Positions 31,017 to 44,017 of a stretch of 64,000 bases of DNA are shown piece by piece. Below the pieces are notes generated by a model that saw only the letters and a program-made list of their open reading frames with translations, searched no databases and had not been told where the DNA came from. The translations under genes were made by a program, and so were the position numbers. The stretch lies in NCBI GenBank assembly GCA_026874595.1, contig CM049308.1, forward strand, positions 34,776,027-34,840,026, written 5' to 3'. Each line of letters starts with the position of its first letter. Position 1 is the first letter of the stretch. The stretch is from Sipunculus nudus. Taxonomy: Eukaryota; Annelida; Sipuncula; Golfingiida; Sipunculidae.

Positions 31017-33500
31017 TACAAAAAAAACATTAATTTAACTTTGTGTAATCATAAAAAATTCCCAGAAAAAAAATCCCGAGGGAAGTCTGTAAAAACCTAC
31101 ATTTCGTTTGGAACCGCAGTCCTGAGTCTGTCTAAACCCCTCCCCCCCCCCCCCCCCCCCTTCCCTTTTTTTGGGGGGGAGGGGGAGGGGATCCTTGTCC
31201 CCGTCTTATTTAATAAGATAAGAAAATAAGGATAATGAGTAAAATTTTAAAAATATATATATAAAAGTGGAAGATATGGGCCAAGATGAAGCAATGACAT
31301 TTGATGACTTTCTTGGAAATGATCTGGAAATGACTGAAGAAAATTATATCAATGCCATCAGGAGTTCACTGAAAGGCCCTAAAGTCTCTTTAAAAGAAGC
31401 ACACAGAAAATACGAATAAAAGCATATATCAATCTCATTAATATGCAAATTTCACTTGTGTATTTGTAAATATATATTGTCCTATGAAAATTACATAGAG
31501 AACCATGGATACTTACATCCTTACAAAATATGCATTCAATACATCTCAAAAACAACACATAGAGTGACAGATAAACAAAGAACACTGTCATTTTGAGTGC
31601 CCAGTGAATATTCATTAAGAAGCAAATATGATAAATAATAATGATTATCAAACATAAATGTATTGTATATTTCATTTCCTGTCAAGCAAGGTAAAGTTTA
31701 AGCTGAAAGGGTGTATTTGGTCTTAAATGAAGCAAACATGATAAATAATTATGATTATCATAATAAAAGTATTGTATATTTCATTTCCTGTCCAGCAAGG
31801 TTTGTATTTTTCATTTCCTGTCCAGCAAGGTTAAGTTTAAGCTGAAAGGGTTTATTTGGTCAAAAACAGAGGAATGTGAACATATTAAGGGGAAAAATTT
31901 GAATTTTTACATGAAAATTGTATTGATTCGCATACAACCAAACATGCAAATTATTTTGTATATTTAAAATAAATATCTTTTTATCTGATGCATTTGGGCG
32001 TTTATTTCATCATTTAATATACAAAACTAATAAAGCTATGGTCTTCTTTGTAAATTTCATAATTATTGCAAAAATTACCATCGTTGCCATGGGAACAAGC
32101 TCATATTCTACAGAAAACTAGCGTAGAACTCGTCGCCGATAGGACGGCATGCACTTATATAGTGTGCGGTAATCTCGAGATAACTGAGAAAATTGAGGAA
32201 ACTAAAAGCTTTATCATTACAAACTTTATGATTCGACATCATGGAAGAATTCTTTTGAACTCTAAAACCCAAATAGCAAAGACCTCCGAGCTGCAAGTCC
32301 TGGAACATGTCAACCTTAGAGCCGCAGAACTTGTAAAATCACAAACCCCTCTAGTCTCACCCTTGAACCAGATTGAGTGGATTGTGGGCCAACGAGACTC
32401 CGTCCAACGGACCATTCAAAACGCAAGTTTCTAGGCCATTACCTCTAAATGGCGTGAAACTCATTGGCATGTTAAAATTCACCAGTTTCTTCCTAATTTT
32501 AAATATTTAAGTTCCTTTTTAAATATGAAAAAAAAATTCTTTTTAAACGTGGCCATAAAGTCCCCCCCCCCCCTTCTGTCAGCTACAATCTTGTCTGGAT
32601 GCTTTGTGTATTTCGCAAAGACAAAGGTTACGCACCTATATCCCCTGGATCCGCACGATCACTCATTTTTAAATTATTGGCAAACATTAAAAAAATCTTT
32701 TGATATAACTACGCCAAAATTAAGCTTTTTTTAAATGGAAATAAAATAAGATGTGTTTTAATCTGTGGAATAACATTGGTATACAAATCTATCGTAACTG
32801 TGTGAACTGAATGAGATTCATTTTCAAGGATGAAATGTGCAGAAATGTTAAAACCTGACTACTTCTGACCGAACGAGATCTACCAATGTGGCATTTTGAC
32901 GAGGATATTCATCAGCAGCTATAGAAGTCGGCAATACTGTGAAACTCACCCACCTATCAATAAAAAAAAAAGATTCGTTCTTCACTTCCCACAAGCTGGG
33001 TTCCAACACGAGGACTGAGGTTCTCAAATGTTCCCGAAATAATTGCATATCTCCTGAATTAGTTGCTTCCAAGACTCGCAGAATTTTGATTTTTAATGAC
33101 AAGGTCTTCGAAATTTGCCTAGAACTTGGGAATGTAACCTCTGAGGTCTTAGTGAAAATATATGTTGTAGATCGGACTATTGGTGGATATCTCAATATAT
33201 ACAAGATAGAATAAAAGAAATGTTATGTTCTTCCATATGTACGATATGATCACTGTGCAATTACATTGGATAAAGAGAATTAACTGAGTTAGAAAAAAGG
33301 GTTAATAATATTAGAAATTGAATTCAAATATATTTCAAGCAGCTAATTTTGTGACAGGAATAGAAATCAGTAAAGTCTCTATGGGTACAAGTATGTGAAG
33401 ATAAAGATGATGAAAGATTCGAATTGGAATTCATCAAATACAAAATTGGACCATTTTGTATAAATTTGTATAAATATAGGAGTACGGAAGAAAGAGACCT
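30400..33500. other. No gene seen; tandem repeat at about 31618-31865
   Basis: 31618-31865 has tandem units with GATAAATAAT-ATGATTATCA, GTATTGTATATTTCATTTCCTG and AAGTTTAAGCTGAAAGGG. C runs at 30967-30978, 31142-31160 and 32562-32573. A 122-codon open frame at 32066-32434 has a protein-like composition but no recognised domain. Confidence 0.45.
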
Positions 33501-34570
33501 GAATGAAAATTAAAATTCTGTATGAAACTTTGGAAAATAAAACTGATGAGGAAACAGAAAATCATAAGAATGAGACAGAACTGTAAAAATAAATTGACAG
33601 AAACTGATAAATACAAGACTCAGGGATGTATGATACGGTTTATAGTAAGATGCTTTGAAGATGGTGATAAAAAAGTTCAATTTTTTTTTGTTAATCTAGA
33701 AAAATTCAAAAATGGACAAAACTGTATTAGGAAATTGCAACTAACCTCTGGAGGATTGATTACATATATGAACAGAATACCTGAGAAGCAGAAAGAATAA
33801 TATTTTACAAATCAAAATTAAGAAAGTGGGAGATATAGCTTTGTATTTAGAACAAATTAAACTGGACACAATAAGCAATCGGATTTAGATGATTTAGAGA
33901 GATAAATTACATTAAAGCCAGGCTACAAAAGTCTAGGTAATGATTGATTAACACGAATTTTATAAAAAGATTTGGTCTCTTTTCGGCTAATTAAACTCAT
34001 TTAATGTCTCTTTAAAAAGGGAATTATCTAGCTCACAAAAATAAGCAGTTATCATTTTACTTGCTAAATCAACAAGAATTGGAGGCTTTATCCCTTTTGA
34101 ATGTAGATTATTAAAGTTCTGTCACTCTGCCTTTGGTTAAAATGTGTTTTGCCCAACACTATTTAAAAAAAAATCAGACCAGATATATTAAGGGGACATA
34201 TATTGGGGACAATATGACAATAACTTCAGATATATTGAAGTTTACAAAAAAATTAACATTACTAGGATGAGCTCGGGTATCGATTTTCAAAAAGCGTTCG
34301 ATTCCTTAGACCTAAAATTATTAATTTTATTAAGTACTAAAAAAAATTCATTTTCCCCTCAATCATGAATTAAATCGATACACATAAACTATAATCAGAT
34401 TGAGAGTTGTACTTCAAATAAAGTTATTTAAATGTCCAGAGAGGGATTCGACATACATATCTCGTCTCCATATTTATTCATACTGGCTGAAACTGTTGCG
34501 TTTACTAGGCAATGAATTGGGTTTTGGACCATTGTGGACCAATTCACTATTTGATTTTGAAGACCTTAAA
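33500..34570 (+). mobile_element. L1-like LINE reverse transcriptase, decayed
   Basis: Across several shifted frames the plus strand follows the order of an L1/Tx1-like reverse transcriptase. It has a pre-RT segment (FEDGDKKVQFFFVNLEKFK, then GGLITYMNRI), LSLLNVDY, NQTRYIKGTYIGDN (canonical NQ-GYIKGRYIG-N), IDFQKAFDSLD at 34279, IESC, and SPYLFILAET at about 34463. The catalytic YxDD box was not found. Several stops and shifts show it is dead. It lies between the two arms of the 29950/36515 inverted repeat. Confidence 0.82.
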
Positions 34571-34969
34571 GATATTAAGCGTCTCTATAATGGTACACAC
34601 ACATGGAACTTCAAATCATTTTAAACGTGAAGTTCAGCATCAGACACCTATTTTAATAATAATAAAAACTGCCAGAAGAATCTGAGAAAACTAATAGGGG
34701 CGAAATTTCCGCCTTTCGCATGTTAAGCTGTCATGACGGACAGAGAGACAAAAATTCCGGGTAAAACCCGACTTCGTTGTTAATAACTGATACATTTATA
34801 CACGCAGGTCAATCGTGACATTTTCCCAATAGAATGTCACTTATTGTCTTACCCCCGGGAAATTGACAGTTCAAGAAGCTGATGTAAAAGTACTTTAAAA
34901 ATGGCGTGCACATCAGCTTAATAGAAATGAACCGAACCTTATAGTCTAACTGCCATATCGTTTTCAGAT

Positions 34970-35470
34970 AATTAAAATCAATGATTGCCGCGCGCGCCAG
35001 TTAAAGGATATAAGAACAGTTGCAAGATGTCCAAAAATGCTGAGACCATCATACAAATGTTCACGCAGCAGTATACCGAGAACATTGTTTACTTAACAAT
35101 ATGTATTTCCGTAAAGTCAAATGTTTGTGACAGATCTTGGTCCTTTAGCAGTGATATATTTGTGGCATCGGAGTTTGGTGAGACTGAACTAGGGTCGTTA
35201 TATTAAATTTAAAACAACGACGCACGTTATGTTGAAATTTCATTTATTGCTATCTATACGTTGATCAGTTACGAATTGTTCAATTTATTCGACACAATGG
35301 ACCGTAGCGCGAGTGTAAATACAAGATGGTTATCCATGTGATGCATCATGGTTTATTGTGTCAAACGCTTTTTAAATCAAAGAATAGACGCAGTAGGCAC
35401 ATCTTCGCATCCTCTATTCGCTCAATTATTATATCAACGTATTTCAAGCTGCATATTCTTTTATTAGTAG
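34970..35470 (-). mobile_element. Second copy of the 15740-16380 LINE-related repeat
   Basis: Block matches to 15740-16380 in the same orientation (see that entry). The minus-strand AFDT motif is present only as TGTGTCAAACGC with a neighbouring shift. Strongly decayed. Confidence 0.6.
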
Positions 35471-35479
35471 AGATTACGC

Positions 35480-36510
35480 GAGCAAATGCAAATAATTTAT
35501 TTTGGATACATTTTTCTTCCCGTTCTTTTTCGGGATTTGGTTGTAAGTAGAGTTAGAATTACAATTTAATTGGGCTTTTAATGCCTATTTTGATTTATTT
35601 TCCTCTTTTTTGTGGCATAATTATAGTTATTCGTCCAATAGGAATCTTTTCTCATATAATGAGTGTTTGGACTGATCGAAAATCTGCGATTTTTCCATTG
35701 ATACAGATGCATCTATAGGTTTATTATCTATATATTAATAGCGTAAGGCGATTTTTGTGATTTTCCGTATCTCCTCTGATACCGCCGTACGGATTGCCGT
35801 GATTTTCGACATACATATGCTCTGGATTTGTCCGAAGAGATTCCGCCCCCTTTTATTTGCAATATTTGCGTATTACCTGCATAATTAATAATTTTAATAT
35901 TTGCTCCCCCGCGGGCGCCTCTTTTCTTTGTGTCTTCGGGCCTGGTAACACAATGGCCACAGAGTGTTTCATGGCGGGACAGAGTTTTTCTCCGGGGGCC
36001 CTATCTGGGCTTTTCTTAAATTTGCGGTGACCGGCCCGAAATAATCCCCATTGGTGATCCCTTCTCAAAAGGCAACCTCCGCGCAGCGAAAAGGTCTATT
36101 GTGCACAAGGAGATCTCGCGTGAGGAAAATGCTCAAAAGAGGGATCTTTCAAAGAATGAAAATTTTCCGAGCGGTAGTGAATGCAGGGTAGTGAGTAAAA
36201 CCCGAACCCCATGGTCCCCGGACCCCATAAACCTATTTCCTCAGTTTCCATTATTTATACCGATAAAAACACCACTATTGTTGATGTAAGGACAGAGCAA
36301 AGTCCCTAAATGTTGCACATTTGTAAATGACCGATTCACTGAAAGATTTATAATTACAAAAATATTTCGATGAAGACGGACCTCTATAATCACCCCAGAA
36401 TTTGTAGAAGTACACATTTTTCCCCAGTGTGGTTATTCACATTTATTTTCACTGATATGAAAGATATACTTTCATAATCTCACAAATTTTGAGCTGAGCT
36501 TCGAAACAAA
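35480..36510. other. No clear gene; possible exon on minus strand at 35870-36068
   Basis: On the minus strand a 66-codon open stretch containing CPAMKHSVAIVLPGPKTQRK ends at ATGCAG followed by GTAATA, a good splice-donor match. It is more GC-rich than its surroundings. No domain recognised; it could be an exon or transposon coding remnant. Confidence 0.25.
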
Positions 36511-36514
36511 GTTC

Positions 36515-36930
36515 AAAATTAAAATTTACAGTCGCAGAAATTCACCAGTGGATAAAAATTTAATATGAGATGGCCGAATTTTTGCCAATGGAAATATGAA
36601 TTTATGCCGATTGAAATATAAAAAAAAAGTTTTTATATAACTTTATTTATTAATATGACCAAGACGTGGATATACATCAAATACGACCATCAGGAGTTCA
36701 CTCCGCCTCAGTGAAAGGCAGACCATGGTCGGGCAGACCATTTCTGTTCCTTAAGTTCTTGTTCGGACAGACCCCTTGATTTTTCATTGATCGGGCAGTC
36801 CTTATTGGCAGACCTTTTGTATTTTTCGGATAGGCCTTCGATATCTGTCCCTGAAAAAAATACATGCGTGTGGTTCATGTGGTTTTCTTAAATGCTTATA
36901 TTTATTTTTATTTTCAAAATTGAAAATGCT
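36515..36930 (-). repeat. Right arm of the inverted repeat with 29950-30400
   Basis: Reverse complement of the left arm by blocks: CAGGAGTTCACTCCGCCTCA, CAGACCCCTTGATTTTTC, GATCGGGCAGTCC, TTTATATAACTTTATTTA. The frame corresponding to GTEIKGL is broken. Confidence 0.75.
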
Positions 36931-39210
36931 ATTTGTTTTATAAACAGATTTTAGCTGATATTTTTATAACCTCTTAAGACTGAAAAAAAAAAAATATTGG
37001 TTCTATGAACAGTTGTTTTCATACGTATTACACATTTCAGAACAAGTTAACTGTAGGTCATGACGCTCAGCTGACTGACTGGTTAGTATGCAAGGGAGCT
37101 ATTTGTGTTACACAAAAGGTTCACTCGTTGGATTTTGGATAGGCTGGACATCGCTAGGTCTTGATTTAACTACTTGCCCAACTATAATTTCATAACAAAT
37201 TAGCTTGTTAACCAGTATTTACAATATCAACAATATTTTGACCCATCAGTTATCATATCACGCCTTTAAATTCACCATATCATTATACTGCGCTTTATTG
37301 TGATATCAGCAACAGAGATCTAAAATATCAGTCTGGCCATGTACCTCCAGATAAATTAACTTCCTTACAGGCAATTACGCTCTTTACACAGCGCTTTACC
37401 TATAGGGCTACTTCCTATATCGTAAGGCGCTGTTTGTTATGACCTCGTATCCTGCTTTGCAACACCAGAGGGGAGCACTGTATTTTTGTCCAATCAGATG
37501 AAACTTTGTGCTGGAAGACAAAGCCAAGCGAGGAATACACGGAGCCAATCATATTCATTTCTTTTTTGAGTGACAGCTCATCCCCCAGCGTAACCGTCTA
37601 AACAGGCCACAGGCTCAGAGAGAATTGCCCCTGACGTGGTTTGCTTAGGGCCTTGGGCACATAGGATGCTCGGCCGATGAGCTGTAATTCAAACGAAACG
37701 TAACAACAAAGGCTGCGTGCACACCTCGCTGGCTGGTTTCAGTTCTGCAGACAACAAATACATGGCTACGCTAACACAGTCATAATGTCATAATCGAATC
37801 GGTCGATGATGCGAGAATGCAGAGGGAGCAATTTAAATTCGACCGGAAACTCATCAAACGGCGCTTGAAGCGCGGCAATGGGCGGAGCCAGGATGCCTGT
37901 CGAGTGTTTGTTTATTGGCATCCGATTGGCTGCTTGTCACATCGTACGCACGTTTATTTCAGTGGACAACAAACCGCCATCTGGTGTCTAAATATATCAT
38001 AAACGGTCACAGCTGGCAGCGTGAAAATCAGTTGCTTCTTTAGAAGCGCAAGATTTCCGCTGCCTCGGGAGCGTAACAGGCAATGGACAAACAAGGAAAA
38101 CAGTTTACTATATGGCCTATAGTATGGAGATTACAAACCTTTAATGGCCATATTTTGCTAATCTTTGTTTCATTTTTTTTTTTATTAATTTGCAGATGCT
38201 AGAGTCGGTGTGGATGGTCGTTCAGTCACATGCAAGGCTTTAAAAACAATCTAAAACAATAGGCAGCTTTAAAGGGATTTGATGGATTTTAATAAAACTC
38301 ATCATAACTTCTTACCAATTGATAATTTCGCCGGAATTCGATAATATGCAAATCCACGCATATTTAATGAGGCCAGAGGACAGCCGACCTTAATTGGTGG
38401 CGTCGTGATGACTTACCGAAAATCTGATGCATTTTCATGAAGCTCATTATAAATATTAACCAATACAGTTTTTCCTGATTATTTAAATTATTTGCAATAT
38501 ACATGCATATTAAATGAGACAAAGAGGCCACAACACATAAAATGGACGTAAAATATAGCTTTACGAAGGCCTTGTAAGTACTTGCTTTGAACTTGTCTCG
38601 CATATAATAATTGTATTGCAGTCGAAAAAAGGTATGCATTCATGGCAAAATGTCTTTGCAGTTATAGTCCTACTTTTTTATTAATAAGCTTGAATAAATT
38701 CAGTTTGAAAACATATCAAGAAATCAGTGTTTTCCGTTAAGTTTAGAGGAACATGAAAGTCCTAAAACACTTTCCAGTACTCTGATATGAAATGTGTTGT
38801 TTGTGCAGCGAAAGGAACAATCTTGAGCCCAAACACGTTGTGACATGCCAGAAGAGCAAATGTACCTGTTTATATTTCATGTTTTGTGGGATCTTACTTC
38901 ACCCACTAAAGTAATGATTGTATACAACAATCAGTATAGACATATTAAATATAATAAAGATCCATACTCTTGGCACTTATAGAATACACTGAAAGTCTAA
39001 TTATCTTTAATGTTATCTCTTCTATTCATATGGATTTCCCAGACACAATGTGCAATATGAGATGTGAAACTGACAAATATCTACAATATCAGTTGCAACA
39101 CAGAAAACTCTCATGGACCACCAGTTGTTACTGTAAGTGACATTGATTATCAGCGTCCACGTCTCTTTCATTTTATTATCGACTTCCATAAGGAATTATA
39201 GGTGATTGTA
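36930..39210. other. No gene; GC-richer promoter-like stretch at 37440-38080
   Basis: 37440-38080 has more CpG than its surroundings, with CCAAT boxes (GTCCAATCAG about 37490, GAGCCAATCA about 37541, reverse ATTGGC about 37924) and a GGGCGGAGC box (about 37880). It could be a host promoter or the regulatory end of a transposon. GCTCAGCTGA at 37065 matches the end of the 9051 element. Confidence 0.3.
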
Positions 39211-39217
39211 AGTTTAC

Positions 39218-39640
39218 CTAGGCAGCAAAAACAATATGATCAAATAAGTAAAACCTGTCTGAAGGCAATTCCAACTTCATGATATCAAAATCCTCGAGGC
39301 GCCCCATAACACGTTCAGTATGAATCCGTGCATTGGCAACATTCTTTGAGCGTGTATCATCTGCGATTTTAAATTATTTCTTCCTTCTTAGAAGGGATTA
39401 TTTCCAATTTTACATGCCGTTGTAGTAGTAACTCTTGACTGTTGAAACCTCTTTCAGTAAAAAGAGCATCCCCTGGATCAAACAAATCCAATATGCCAGA
39501 CCGTTTTACAATTTCTTTGTCAGACATGTTGCCGAAAGCCGCCTTTGAAACAAAAGATGTATAGTACCGGCTGGAGTGCATACCACGAGCAGTTTTGCTG
39601 ATGGTCTCTCTTTGTATGAGGAGTTACGAGTATATCTCAT
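39218..39640 (-). pseudogene. DDE_Tnp_4 (Harbinger/ISL2EU-type) transposase fragment
   Basis: One minus-strand frame reads SDKEIVKRSGILDLFDPGD, then TERGFNSQELL and KLEIIP, matching the SDKEI...GLLD-L-PGD...ADRGF-I-DLL block of DDE_Tnp_4 transposases. After a shift near 39350 another frame reads NVANARIHTERVMGRLEDFD and ends FDHIVFAA at TAG (39218-39220), the family's ARIHVERA-GR-K C-terminal motif. The usual catalytic D of ADRGF is changed to E in TERGF. Less certain fragments lie upstream to about 40540. Dead. Confidence 0.82.
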
Positions 39641-40946
39641 CTGATACATAGAGACCAGTCGGCTTTACAATGGCTGAACCATCGCATCACGTTACGTGTA
39701 CACTGGACAGAGGGAAACCCCCCTTTTTAAGATAAACGCAGGTCTTCCAAACCTCCCATACCCCAAATATTCTCAGCAAGAAAGTTAACCTAAGATGAAT
39801 ATTTACAGTATTACACCCCTACGATTTTTTTATCCGCCCTTATGTCACTGTGTCATGCACCTCTCATATACATTGGCTTGAGCAGTGTGCAAGTACATCA
39901 TCTTTGCCATTAATAATCTGAATTATTAATACCATCTCATGATGCTTCGATTGTTGATTTTGTACCTGTAAACACCAGACGCTGATGGTAAGTGGAAAGT
40001 CAGGTTCAAAAATGAAATCTATTCCGTACATATAAGAATACAACTTCCCTGTCACCATACTGAAGCAAGGCATGCTTGCTCGACGGTCGAGTATCGGCTC
40101 TTGGAATCACCTGGCTTCCCGTTAGAGAACTGGATATCTATCCTCTCTGTGTAGCTTAAGAATACATGACAGAATCAGCACCCATGTAGATCCTTTTTGC
40201 TGATTGTTAATTGTGTGATATGGTGATGCAGACTTCAGACTTATGAGATAATCAACACCTGTCCATAAGAGATCACGGCTTTGCCGTATATGCTGTATGG
40301 AACTTTCCGTTACCAACGAGTTGGCATTCACTTTGCATGGTGTCAACAAAATACCATAATTTGCTAACATTCAGCATATTTAAGATGTTTGTAGTACATG
40401 AATGTCGACTATCAAGAGTTTGTCCTGGTAGAATAAGCGATCCTACAAGTAGAAAGGCAGAAAGGAGTTTGTCCAGTATGATTTCACTGATTTGCGCCAC
40501 CAGTTTTCTGGAACTAACAAAACTAGTCTTGGTCAATTTTCAGGGTAAGCTTCATGACAATCCATGCATTAGCTATCAATTTACTGAAGGTTTTGGCCTT
40601 TTGTCTTTTTGGCTGGGGGCCAATTTAGGCTCCTGGAAAATGTTTGTGTTTTTTAGACTATGGTGTAATCTGAGCTAACTGGAGATCTAACTGATGAATA
40701 TAACAGCAAGGCTTACAAGCTTCAAGATTGCATTCTTTTGTCCTAATCTTTGACTGTACATAGCAAACTTGTAATACATCTGTATTTTTTTAAAAAGTAG
40801 TATTCTGATAAGTTATTTAATAATTAGAAGTCTTCAAAGAAATATGAAATGTGTACTTATTCATAAATAAAATTTCTCCCCTTATACAAATGTTTAAATA
40901 TGTCATAATGAATGTAATCCTACTATATTATATTTTCTGAGTTTTC

Positions 40947-42252
40947 CAAATATGTGGACAACTATTTGACAATTAAAAAAAGTTGTCCTTAGTTTTGTTT
41001 CTTGTCAATTGATGCACTTCATTTCATGGGTCGTAAAGCAGAGAATGATGTGACCATAATAAGAAATATACCACAGTCTCTTTAAAGATATTTGTTATTA
41101 AATTTAATTATTGAATATATATGCGAGAACAGCATTAAATCTTTTTCAGCTGCTGCTGTCAACATAGCCTGGGACCTTTCTTAAAGGGATCCAATCACCT
41201 AACTGACCTTTATAAATTAAAGTAATCCTTTGGCGCTTGCATAAAAATAGGCCAGAAAACTTGGATATCACTGGACACAGGCTGCTTGTATTGATTATTT
41301 CAACGTGTTCATAATATTTGGAGGCCCGTCCAAATATGTGGACAACTTTTGACAATTAAAAAAAGTTGTCCTTAATTTTGTTTCTTGACAATTGATGCAC
41401 TTTATTTCATGGGTCGTAAAGCAGAGAATGATGTGACCATCATTGAAGACCGACATGGTTACAGCAGGTCCGGCTACATATTGTAGCAGATTATGTTGAT
41501 GAGCAAAGATCCAGTGATTTACTTGTCACAGTTTTTTGTACACTTGATGTGATAAGCCACAAACAACTCTGCACATTTGTCATCATTGTTTGTCAAGCCA
41601 TGGCGCATATTCTGCTTCCTCCCAATCTCTGTTAAACTGTCTGGATCTTCACTGCTCTCTGCCAAGTCTTGGTAGCACATCATCACTGATTCTAACATTT
41701 CTCCTTTTTTTTCATTGCTTTGCTAGCTTTTTTTTTTTTTTTTTTTTTCTTTAGGGTTGAAAAGATTGTTTCTGACTATTTTCTTGTTATGATAATGTTC
41801 CTCGATGATGCACATTTCAGCAAAACATCAGACTTTACGCCTGCTTGTGGCATTTGTGGCAGGTCATGCAACAAAATGGGTTATATAAAAATTAAAAAAA
41901 AAAAACTAAGTTGAGATTTAATTACATACATATATTAAAAGTTGATAAAATACATTAATGATACTCTAACTTGCTCATAATAAGAAATATACCACAGTCT
42001 CTTTAAAGATATTTGTTATTAAATTTAAGTATTGAATATATATGCGAGAACAGCATTATATCTGTTTCGGCTGCTGCTGTCAACATAGCCTGGGACCTTT
42101 CTTAAAGGGATCCAATCACCTATCTGACCTTTATAAACTAAAAGTAATCCCTTGGCGCTTGCATAAAAATAGGCCACAAAACGTGGATATCACTGGACAC
42201 AGGCTGCTTGTATTGATTATTTCAACGTGTTCATAATATGTGGAGGCCCGTC
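40947..42252 (+). repeat. Two pairs of direct repeats (segmental duplication)
   Basis: Unit 1 (41058-41330 and 41979-42252): AATAAGAAATATACCACAG to GGAGGCCCGTC, nearly identical. Unit 2 (40947-41057 and 41332-41443): CAAATATGTGGACAAC to GAATGATGTGACCAT. AAAGGGATCCAATCACCT inside unit 1 resembles GGGGCCCCAATCACCTATAAAG at 57905, suggesting a dispersed family. Confidence 0.85.
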
Positions 42253-42641
42253 TGTTATGATTCCTGTAAGTACCTCTGTTGAACTCCTCGTCATGTTCCA
42301 TGAGAGTCCAGTTCTGCCCAATAAATGATAGGTCAAATTTTGCTCCCATAGTTTTGCCGCTCCTTCGACCTCTTTTGACATTAAAGACTATTTTATCGTA
42401 GCCATTTATTGTATAAAAACGGCTACCAGCTCTGCAAGGAGTTTTCAGCGGGAATGTTGTTACGTTTGACTGAAAATCGATGGGAAAGGATAAACACATC
42501 CATCTGCTTAGAAACTAAATGCTTTGATGTCTTTAGTATTTTATACATTCTTAAGGTGTTTGAACACTACATTCACGAACTACATGCACTGAAGTGTTTG
42601 ATAAAGTGTTTGGATAAGATGCGTAAAGATCGTGATATATG

Positions 42642-42900
42642 TTAAATTTAAATATTGGAGCTCCACAAGGCTGTGTACTCTCACCAGCCCTATTTACACC
42701 AATAATGCCAGGCAGTGAAAGAAGGCTGTAAAATGAATAAATATGCAGATGAAAGTGCTTTTAGAACTAATTTCTGATGACAATGAATTGCCTTATAGGC
42801 AAGATATCTTACATATGACTGGTGTGTCAATCAAAATCTTCTTGAAATATTGAAAAAAAAGCAAAAAGTAAGTTTTATTTAATTTTAGTCCAAGTAGCTA
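42642..42900 (+). pseudogene. LINE reverse-transcriptase fragment
   Basis: LNIGAPQGCVLSPALFTPI matches motif 'G-PQG-VLSP-LF' of non-LTR reverse transcriptases. After a shift it reads NKYADESAL, the YADD box with the second D changed to E, then LISDDNE and YRQDI. A dead remnant of a family different from the L1-like one at 33500-34570. Confidence 0.8.
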
Positions 42901-43323
42901 CCAAATGAGCAAAGCTAAAAATTAAAACGTTATTATGAAAGGGAGCACATTTAACGTGTAAACCTTAAGCCACGTAGCTGTTAAAGTAACACCAAATAGC
43001 CAGTTTGTTTTGCACCGTAAAAGCTTGATCCTGCAAGGGCAGTATTTTTTTTGTAAAGTCTACTGTTAGCACTGGTTGCGTTTCATTTTTGGTTTATACG
43101 GAATCCCGCTCATTTCTGGAAAGTTCGATCACCCATATTTCAGGAATTTCAAAACAATATTTTTTGTCTGTGTCCGCGTTCAAGGACATTGTACCCTCTT
43201 ATCCTCCATTTGACCAAACTCATGTAACGGAAGTTTAGAACTGTGATTAAAAACACGTTCAATTAAATAAATGGAACAAAATTTTCCATAGAAGCTAATT
43301 AATATGATTTAAAAATTCAAACG

Positions 43324-43324
<1 letters not shown>

Positions 43325-43417
<93 letters not shown>

Positions 43418-43425
43418 ACTCGAAT
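43325..43425. repeat. (AT)n microsatellite
   Basis: Interrupted ATATAT array. A 17-nt C run follows at 43837-43853. Confidence 0.95.
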
Positions 43426-43899
43426 GATTCTACTTCAGCATTGCTTTGATTATATCAGTTAATAATCATAGATTTCGTGGGCTGGAGTGTAAAGCATTGA
43501 ATGCCATCGTCAAGTTTAAGCATTTCATATTGCAAATCAACCGCTTTTGGCATTTTCTACAAAGGGTAGGCCATAAGAACATTCCAGAAATCCCCGATAA
43601 TATGACGTCCTGGTAGGGATTCCCGTCGTCCGCTACCGCAGTGAATCGGTCACAAATCGATTTGTGCGGACGGTGATGTGAGTGCGGAACCGTGTAGGTG
43701 TGAATGCTTAATGTATTTTAAAATGTCTCTAATTTGACGGAAGCGGTGCGGAAAGAAAATACGGATAGGTGTGAACGCCCCTAAAATGTGAATAGTTCTG
43801 CCCGTCAACAATCAAACACTCGATCGTTCAACACATCCCCCCCCCCCCCCCCCACGAATAAATTACATGGTGTGTTCATCATATCTCTCCTCATTAAGT

Positions 43900-44017
43900 C
43901 CCGGCAGTCTGTGTTGTGCCGTACTGTACTGATTTCACATTCTATCATGAATCGCTCGGGATCATAGGGCTCCCGGCAAATACAGTACACCTTGGGGCTA
44001 CATCTCGTATCTTTCAT
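43900..44017 (-). pseudogene. PHD-finger fragment
   Basis: The minus strand reads SPKVYCICREPYDPERFMIE and then a degenerate segment with Cys. This resembles the first half of the PHD fingers of KDM7/PHF-type proteins, which bind histone H3 tails, and of PHD fingers in transposon proteins. The later zinc ligands are not in frame. Just upstream (about 44040-44080) another frame carries KTMSKAKTKQGKD, the segment repeated in the neighbouring array, so both may come from one gene. Confidence 0.6.

Noticed and set aside
32066-32434. 122-codon open frame as a gene
   Set aside because: Composition is plausible, but I see no domain, splice sites or homologue in the window; mentioned only in the gap entry.
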